Shown here piece by piece: positions 28,924-33,618 of a stretch of DNA of 33,618 nucleotides (the first letter of the stretch is position 1; every line of letters begins with the position of its first letter). Under the pieces are notes generated by a model. It did no database searches. It saw nothing but the letters and a program-made list of their open reading frames with translations, and was not told where the DNA came from. Location of the stretch: the NCBI GenBank assembly GCA_934230115.1, contig CAKQEI010000023.1, forward strand, positions 1 to 33,618. Reading direction: 5' to 3'. This stretch comes from an uncultured Prevotella sp. (GTDB lineage Bacteria; Bacteroidota; Bacteroidia; Bacteroidales; Bacteroidaceae). Both the position numbers and the translations under genes were made by a program.

Positions 28924-30936
28924 ATGAACTCAAAACAATTAATGTATAAAGCAGCCGACAACATCCGTATCTTAGCTGCATCAATGGTTGAAAAGGCTAA
29001 CTCTGGTCATCCCGGTGGCGCAATGGGTGGTGCCGACTTTATCAACGTTCTTTTCTCTGAATTCTTAGTTTACGATCCTGAGAATCCTGAATGGACTGGT
29101 CGCGACCGTTTCTATCTCGACCCAGGCCACATGTCGGCTATGCTCTACTCGGCTCTCGCTTTGCAGGGCAAGTTCACTCTCGACGAACTGAAGGAATTCC
29201 GCCAGTGGGACTCTCCTACTCCCGGACACCCAGAGCGCGACATCGTGCGCGGCATCGAGAACTCTTCTGGTCCGCTTGGCCAGGGTCATGCTTTTGCAGC
29301 AGGTGCTGCCGTAGCCGAGAAATTCCTTGAGGCTCGCTTGGGCAAGACTCCTATGCAGCACAAGATCTACGCTTACATCTCTGATGGTGGCGTTGAGGAG
29401 GAAATCTCTCAGGGCGTAGGCCGCTTGGCTGGCGTTCTTGGCTTGAACAACCTCATCATGTTCTACGACTCCAACGAGATTCAGCTCTCTACCGAATGCA
29501 AGGTGGTGATGAAGGAAGACACAGCTGCCAAGTATGAGGCTTGGGGATGGAACGTGCTTTCAATCAACGGTAATGATCCCGACGAAATCCGTCAGGCTCT
29601 CGTTAGCGCACAGACAGAGAAGGAGCGTCCTACACTTATCATCGGCCGCACCATCATGGGCAAGGGTGCCTTGAAGGAAGACGGTTCAAGCTATGAGCAC
29701 AGCATCAAGACTCATGGTGCTCCACTCGGTGGCAAGTCATACGAGAACACTATCAAGAATCTTGGTGGCGACCCCGAGAATCCTTTCCTCATCTTCCCTG
29801 AAGTTCAGCAGCTTTATGCCAACCGCCGCGAGGAGTTGAAGCAGATTGTTGCCTCACGCCACAAGCAGGAGGCTGAATGGGCAGCTGCAAATCCTGAGAA
29901 GGCAGAACAGTTGAAGGAGTGGTTCTCTGGAAATGCTCCTAAGATCGACTGGACAGCTGTTCAGCAGAAGGCTGGTTCTGCCACACGTGCCGCTTCGGCT
30001 GCTTGCCTTGGCGTATTGGCTGAGCAGGTGCCAAATATGGTTTGCTCTTCAGCCGACCTCTCTAACTCCGACAAGACCGACGGTTTCCTCAAGAAGACCC
30101 ACGACTTGGTGAAGGACGACTTCTCTGGCGCTTTCTTCCAGGCTGGTGTTTCAGAGCTTACTATGGCTTGCATGTGTATCGGTATGAATCTTCACGGTGG
30201 TGTGATTCCGGCTTGCGGCACATTCTTCGTATTCTCTGATTACATGAAACCAGCCGTTCGTATGGCTGCCCTTATGGGAGTGCCCGTTAAGTTCATCTGG
30301 ACTCACGACGCTTTCCGCGTAGGCGAGGATGGTCCTACCCACGAGCCTGTTGAGCAGGAGGCACAGATCCGCCTTATGGAGAAACTCAAGAACCACAAGG
30401 GCGAGGATTCTGTACGTGTGTTCCGTCCGGCTGATGCCGAGGAGACAACCGTTTGCTGGGCAATTGCCATGGAGAATATGTCTACTCCTACAGCAATGGT
30501 TCTCTCTCGCCAGAACATCGAGAGTCTGCCTGAGGGCAACGACTACGAGCAGGCTCGCAAGGGTGCCTACGTAGTTGCTGGCTCCGACGAGGATTACGAT
30601 GTCATTCTTCTTGCTTCTGGCTCCGAGGTTTCTACTCTCGTTGGTGGTGCAGCCCTCTTGCGCAAGGACGGCATTAAGGTGCGCGTCGTGAGCGTTCCTT
30701 CTGAGGGCTTGTTCCGTCGCCAGTCGAAGGAATATCAGGAGAGCGTGCTGCCTAAGAGTGCCAAGAAGTTTGGTCTCACAGCAGGTCTGCCCGTAAACCT
30801 TGAGGGTCTTGTTGGCGACAACGGCAAGATTTGGGGTATGGAGAGCTTCGGCTTCTCAGCTCCTTACAAGGTGCTCGACGAGAAACTCGGATTTACTGCC
30901 GACAATGTTTATAAGCAGGTTAAGGAAATGATGTAA
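28924..30936 (+). CDS. tkt: Transketolase
   Basis: This 670-residue protein has normal length. The thiamine diphosphate domain shows EKANSGHPGGAMGGADFINV, PGHMSAMLYS, GPLGQGHAFAAGAA and ISDGGVEEEISQGVGRLAGV followed by LGLNNLIMFYDSNEIQLS (metal and diphosphate binding). The pyrimidine domain carries GVSELTMACMCIGMNLHGGV, WTHDAFRVGEDGPTHEPVEQ and VFRPADAEETTVCWAI, and a C-terminal transketolase domain is present. It moves two-carbon units between pentose phosphates, so xylulose 5-phosphate from AraD is fed straight into central metabolism. It follows the kinase by 16 bases. Being inside the arabinose operon, it is probably an inducible second transketolase. Confidence 0.96.
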   Translation: MNSKQLMYKAADNIRILAASMVEKANSGHPGGAMGGADFINVLFSEFLVYDPENPEWTGRDRFYLDPGHMSAMLYSALALQGKFTLDELKEFRQWDSPTPGHPERDIVRGIENSSGPLGQGHAFAAGAAVAEKFLEARLGKTPMQHKIYAYISDGGVEEEISQGVGRLAGVLGLNNLIMFYDSNEIQLSTECKVVMKEDTAAKYEAWGWNVLSINGNDPDEIRQALVSAQTEKERPTLIIGRTIMGKGALKEDGSSYEHSIKTHGAPLGGKSYENTIKNLGGDPENPFLIFPEVQQLYANRREELKQIVASRHKQEAEWAAANPEKAEQLKEWFSGNAPKIDWTAVQQKAGSATRAASAACLGVLAEQVPNMVCSSADLSNSDKTDGFLKKTHDLVKDDFSGAFFQAGVSELTMACMCIGMNLHGGVIPACGTFFVFSDYMKPAVRMAALMGVPVKFIWTHDAFRVGEDGPTHEPVEQEAQIRLMEKLKNHKGEDSVRVFRPADAEETTVCWAIAMENMSTPTAMVLSRQNIESLPEGNDYEQARKGAYVVAGSDEDYDVILLASGSEVSTLVGGAALLRKDGIKVRVVSVPSEGLFRRQSKEYQESVLPKSAKKFGLTAGLPVNLEGLVGDNGKIWGMESFGFSAPYKVLDEKLGFTADNVYKQVKEMM

Positions 30937-30944
30937 ATAGCCCC

Positions 30945-30987
30945 ACCCCCGGCCCCTCCCCCACGAGGGGAGTGACTGGGGGTAGTG
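30945..30987 (+). repeat. GC-rich nested hairpin between tkt and GH51
   Basis: Outer arms ACCCCC (30945-30950) and GGGGGT (30978-30983), and inner arms CCCCTC (30953-30958) and GAGGGG (30965-30970), form a nested hairpin. It is followed by CTTCTTTT. It is the only G/C-run element in the operon and resembles a dispersed Bacteroidales palindrome. It may end part of the transcripts before the arabinofuranosidase gene. Confidence 0.65.
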
Positions 30988-31008
30988 CTTCTTTTAATAT
31001 ATATAAAT

Positions 31009-32985
31009 ATGACCAACAAACGTCTCCTGTCGTGCATCGTTGCCGCTGCCTCGATGCTTGGCGCATACGCCCAGCCCCACACATTCGACGTGAACACCAA
31101 GAAGGTGGGAGCCAAGGTGCAGCCTACTATGTACGGCATTTTCTTTGAGGATATCAATTATGCCGCCGATGGCGGACTGTATGGCGAACTGGTGAAGAAC
31201 CGCTCGTTTGAATTTCCCGACGCGCTGATGGGCTGGAAGGCCTTCGGCAAGTTTGAGGTGAAGAACGACGGTCCGTTCGAGCGTTGCCCCCACTATGTGG
31301 TACTCAGCTATTCGGGCCATAACGATGCTGCTACTGGTCTTCAGAACGAGGGCTATTTCGGCATTGGCGTAGAGAAGAACGAGGACTACCGATTCACAGT
31401 ATGGGCTAAGGCCGAGGCTGGCGATGCCAAGGTTGAGGTGTCGCTCGTCGACGAGAGCACTATGGAGGAGCATCAGGAGTTTGCTACCGCCGAGCTTAAC
31501 GTTAGCGGCAACGAATGGAAGAAGTATGAGCTTACGCTCAAGTCGCCCAAGACTGTGCAGAAGGCCAACCTCCGTCTCTTGCTCAAGGGCAAGAATGGCG
31601 TGGCTTTGGAGCACGTGAGCCTCTTCCCAAAGAATACTTTCAAGAACCGCGAAAACGGTATGCGCCGCGACCTCGCACAGGCTCTCTACGATCTTCATCC
31701 TGGTGTGTTCCGCTTCCCGGGCGGCTGCATCGTCGAGGGTTCGTCTTTGGACCAGCGTTACCAATGGAAGAACTCTATCGGCCCGGTTGAAAACCGTCCT
31801 TTGAACGGCAACCGCTGGCTCTCGACATTCAACTATCGCCTCTTCCCTGATTATTATCAGAGCTATGGCCTTGGATTCTACGAGTATTTCCAACTGTCGG
31901 AGGATATTGGTGCCGAGCCTCTGCCTGTGCTCAATGTGGGCATGGCTTGCCAGTTCCAGAACCACAACGACCCTTCGGCTCATGTTGCTGTGGAGGATTT
32001 GCAGCCCTACATCCAGGACTGCCTTGACCTTATTGAGTTTGCCAATGGCGACGTTAACACTACTTGGGGCAAGAAGCGTGCCGAGATGGGACATCCAGCA
32101 CCATTCAACCTTAAGTTCCTCGCCGTGGGCAACGAGCAATGGGACGACCTCTACTACGAGCGTCTGCGCCCATTCGTAAAGGCTATCAAGGCCAAATATC
32201 CCAACATCAAGCTTATCGGCACATCAGGTCCCGACTCTGAGGGCGAGATGTTCGACAAGGGATGGAAGGCTATGAAGGAACTCAAGGCCGACCTCGTGGA
32301 CGAGCATTTCTATCGCGACGAGCATTGGTTCCTCTCTCACGGTCTGCGCTACGAGAGCTACGACCGCAAGGGTCCGAAGGTGTTTGCAGGCGAGTATGCT
32401 TGCCACGGCAAGGGCAAGAAGTGGAACCACTTCGAGACTTCGCTCTACGAGGCTGCCTTCATGACCGACCTTGAGCGCAACGCCGACGTTGTGGACATGG
32501 CTACCTACGCTCCTCTCTTTGCCCACGTGGACGGATGGCAATGGCGACCCGACATGATTTGGTACGACAATACCCGCATGTTCAAGAGCGTGAGCTACTA
32601 TGTGCAGCAGATGTACGCTTGCAACAAGGGCACAAACGTACTGCCTCTTACTATGAATGGCAAGCCTGTGGCTGGCCAGGAGGGTCAGGACGGACTCTTT
32701 GCAAGTGCTGTGGTCGACAAGCAGAAGGGTGAGATTATCGTGAAGGTTGCCAACACTTCTGACAAGGCTCAGGACATCACGCTCAACCTTAACGGACTGA
32801 AAGGCTCTTACTCGGCTACGGCAACAACTCTCCAATGCGACAATATGGATGCCGAGAATACTCTCGACAATCCTAACCTTATCCGTCCGGTAGAGACTTC
32901 AGCATCATGCGAGAGCAAGAAGAATGCTAATGTCATTAGCGACAAGCTTCCTGCAAAGTCGTTCAGAATGTATAAGATTAAGTAA
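31009..32985 (+). CDS. Secreted alpha-L-arabinofuranosidase, GH51
   Basis: The protein has 658 residues from ATG 31009, with signal peptide LLSCIVAAASMLGAYAQ. A GTG start at 30985 is possible but adds eight residues before the signal. After KVGAKVQPTMYGIFFEDINY and AADGGLYGELVKNRSFEF (GH51 start) comes a carbohydrate-binding-like insert (about 75-205). The (beta/alpha)8 barrel follows with FRFPGGCIVEG, AVGNEQWDD (acid/base Glu376) and FAGEYACHGKG (nucleophile Glu462), ending in a C-terminal beta domain. It removes terminal arabinofuranosyl groups from arabinan or arabinoxylan fragments in the periplasm. It is the last gene before a strong terminator and supplies the operon's substrate. Confidence 0.95.
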   Translation: MTNKRLLSCIVAAASMLGAYAQPHTFDVNTKKVGAKVQPTMYGIFFEDINYAADGGLYGELVKNRSFEFPDALMGWKAFGKFEVKNDGPFERCPHYVVLSYSGHNDAATGLQNEGYFGIGVEKNEDYRFTVWAKAEAGDAKVEVSLVDESTMEEHQEFATAELNVSGNEWKKYELTLKSPKTVQKANLRLLLKGKNGVALEHVSLFPKNTFKNRENGMRRDLAQALYDLHPGVFRFPGGCIVEGSSLDQRYQWKNSIGPVENRPLNGNRWLSTFNYRLFPDYYQSYGLGFYEYFQLSEDIGAEPLPVLNVGMACQFQNHNDPSAHVAVEDLQPYIQDCLDLIEFANGDVNTTWGKKRAEMGHPAPFNLKFLAVGNEQWDDLYYERLRPFVKAIKAKYPNIKLIGTSGPDSEGEMFDKGWKAMKELKADLVDEHFYRDEHWFLSHGLRYESYDRKGPKVFAGEYACHGKGKKWNHFETSLYEAAFMTDLERNADVVDMATYAPLFAHVDGWQWRPDMIWYDNTRMFKSVSYYVQQMYACNKGTNVLPLTMNGKPVAGQEGQDGLFASAVVDKQKGEIIVKVANTSDKAQDITLNLNGLKGSYSATATTLQCDNMDAENTLDNPNLIRPVETSASCESKKNANVISDKLPAKSFRMYKIK

Positions 32986-33033
32986 TTGAAGTTTCGCAGG
33001 CGAGAGGAGTTATAAGTTACAGATTAAAGTGTT

Positions 33034-33072
33034 TAGGAGGTTGAGCAGCATTTTGCTCAACCTCCTATTCTT
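33034..33072 (+). terminator. Intrinsic terminator of the arabinose operon
   Basis: Perfect 14-base arms TAGGAGGTTGAGCA (33034-33047) and TGCTCAACCTCCTA (33054-33067) enclose a 6-base loop and are followed by TTCTTTTTG. It lies 48 bases after the GH51 stop. Confidence 0.92.
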
Positions 33073-33178
33073 TTTGAATTATGGGGTTTTATCCGAAATA
33101 TGGAGCAACATAAATAGTGGTTTATCAATTTAATAAACATCATAAACTCTTTTTTCTTTATTTTTTCTTTGCTTTCTC

Positions 33179-33289
33179 ACCATCAAGGCCTACATTGACG
33201 GCACTTACCTGCTGGGCTTCCCCAATCGTGAAGTGAGGCAAGCTCTGTACGAAATGGTGCTGCCCGCGCTTGCCATGCGACAAAAGTGA
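33179..33289 (+). pseudogene. Fragment of an AAA-ATPase / PD-(D/E)XK family gene
   Basis: The frame reads TIKAYIDGTYLLGFPNREVR, then QALYEMVLPALAMRQK and stops at 33287-33289. The pattern LTIK...Y.LGFPN.EV is characteristic of the region linking the AAA-ATPase-like domain and the PD-(D/E)XK nuclease-like domain in a multicopy Bacteroidales family. Upstream and downstream parts are absent, so only 37 codons of a gene of about 500 remain. It is a relic left by deletion or insertion. Confidence 0.7.
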
Positions 33290-33456
33290 AGATTTTCTGA
33301 AGTTAAGAAATACATAAAAATTAAAGGAGTTAGGAAATCAAGCCAATAGTCATTTGTTGAACATTCAGCAACTCCACATTCAACACTACAAACTGTCACG
33401 ACTGTCATTAAGAATTTGAAGTTGCAGCCATCCATTATAGTATCAACAAACAATAA

Positions 33457-33487
33457 GAGGTCGGGCGTTTTTTTACCGCTCGACCTC
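33457..33487. terminator. Hairpin with loop T-run
   Basis: Arms GAGGTCGGGCG and CGCTCGACCTC pair with one G-U, around a T-rich loop, and are followed by CTTTTAAG on the plus strand. No gene ends nearby, so it may belong to the decayed gene or to a convergent gene. Confidence 0.5.
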
Positions 33488-33570
33488 CTTTTAAGCATGT
33501 GCAGGGGGATTTTTAACTATATTTATAATAAAATATCAACCCTGTAACTATTCAGCGAATGCCATAGCAT

Positions 33571-33605
33571 AGCTGTCCGTGCTCCCCCAAAGGGCACGGA
33601 TAGCT
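33571..33605. terminator. Hairpin near the window end
   Basis: Arms AGCTGTCCGTGC (33571-33582) and GCACGGATAGCT (33594-33605) pair over 12 positions with one G-U. It may be a terminator for a gene beyond the right edge or a dispersed palindrome. Confidence 0.5.
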
Positions 33606-33618
33606 TTATATGGTGATA

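Larger units (their letters stand above)
32986..33618. other. Gene-poor end of window
   Basis: No intact gene is seen in these 633 bases. They hold the operon terminator (33034-33072), a decayed gene fragment (33179-33289), and two more hairpins (33457-33487 and 33571-33605). A minus-strand open frame at 33205-33498 overlaps the fragment and has no recognisable features, so it is not called. Confidence 0.6.

Noticed and set aside
27942..28964. 340-codon minus-strand open frame antisense to the kinase
   Set aside because: It is a shadow frame of a GC-rich coding region, with no domain and no promoter. The plus strand has clear FGGY motifs.
30994..32139. 381-codon minus-strand open frame antisense to GH51
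   Set aside because: It is a shadow frame caused by codon bias; the plus strand has the catalytic GH51 motifs.
33205..33498. 97-codon minus-strand open frame
   Set aside because: It overlaps the AAA/PD-(D/E)XK relic and a hairpin, and its composition does not look like coding sequence.
1..33618. tRNA, rRNA, prophage or transposase genes
   Set aside because: No such gene was recognised by reading both strands; no structure-based search could be run.

Overview
The window looks like a chromosomal segment of a Bacteroidales gut or oral bacterium, most likely Prevotella or a close relative. This rests on a SusC/SusD pair with a neighbouring ECF sigma factor and FecR, a UpxY-type NusG paralogue heading a capsule operon, TAnnTTTG-type -7 promoter boxes, weak Shine-Dalgarno use, and an arabinose operon led by a Nudix-like regulator. 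No lookup was possible, so the genus is inference.

Bases 1-9847 (minus strand) hold the start of a capsule or exopolysaccharide locus. A promoter near 9770 drives a ~130-base leader, then upxY (antiterminator), a Wza-like export lipoprotein, a Wzc-like chain-length/tyrosine kinase protein and a Wzx-type flippase. After the flippase the locus becomes a patchwork. It holds a flippase 3' fragment, an in-frame collapsed glycosyltransferase remnant, a 102-base element present twice without a mismatch and built of 22-base units, a DUF3791-DUF3990-DUF3791 cassette with its own promoter-like sequence, two complete glycosyltransferases (GT4 and GT2), a second reduced copy of the cassette, and a GT4 gene cut by the window edge.

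Bases 9848-10232 hold a small acidic protein gene on the plus strand, a hairpin terminator and an extragenic palindromic repeat.

Bases 10233-18204 (minus strand) are a nutrient-acquisition locus: ECF sigma factor, FecR-like anti-sigma factor, terminator, then STN-containing SusC, SusD and a secreted histidine-type phosphatase. The make-up suggests import of a phosphorylated nutrient; phytate or another inositol phosphate is the most natural guess.

Bases 18205-20776 contain repeat-rich intergenic DNA around one secreted protein gene of probable PCMD type.

Bases 20777-32985 (plus strand) form an L-arabinose utilisation operon: aldose 1-epimerase lipoprotein, sodium/sugar symporter, AraR-like Nudix regulator, L-ribulose-5-phosphate 4-epimerase, L-arabinose isomerase, FGGY kinase (probable L-ribulokinase), transketolase and a secreted GH51 alpha-L-arabinofuranosidase, closed by a strong terminator at 33034-33072. 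The arabinofuranosidase releases arabinose, the epimerase and symporter prepare and import it, AraA/kinase/AraD convert it to D-xylulose 5-phosphate, and transketolase passes this into the pentose phosphate pathway. The last 550 bases hold a decayed fragment of an AAA-ATPase/PD-(D/E)XK family gene and two hairpins.
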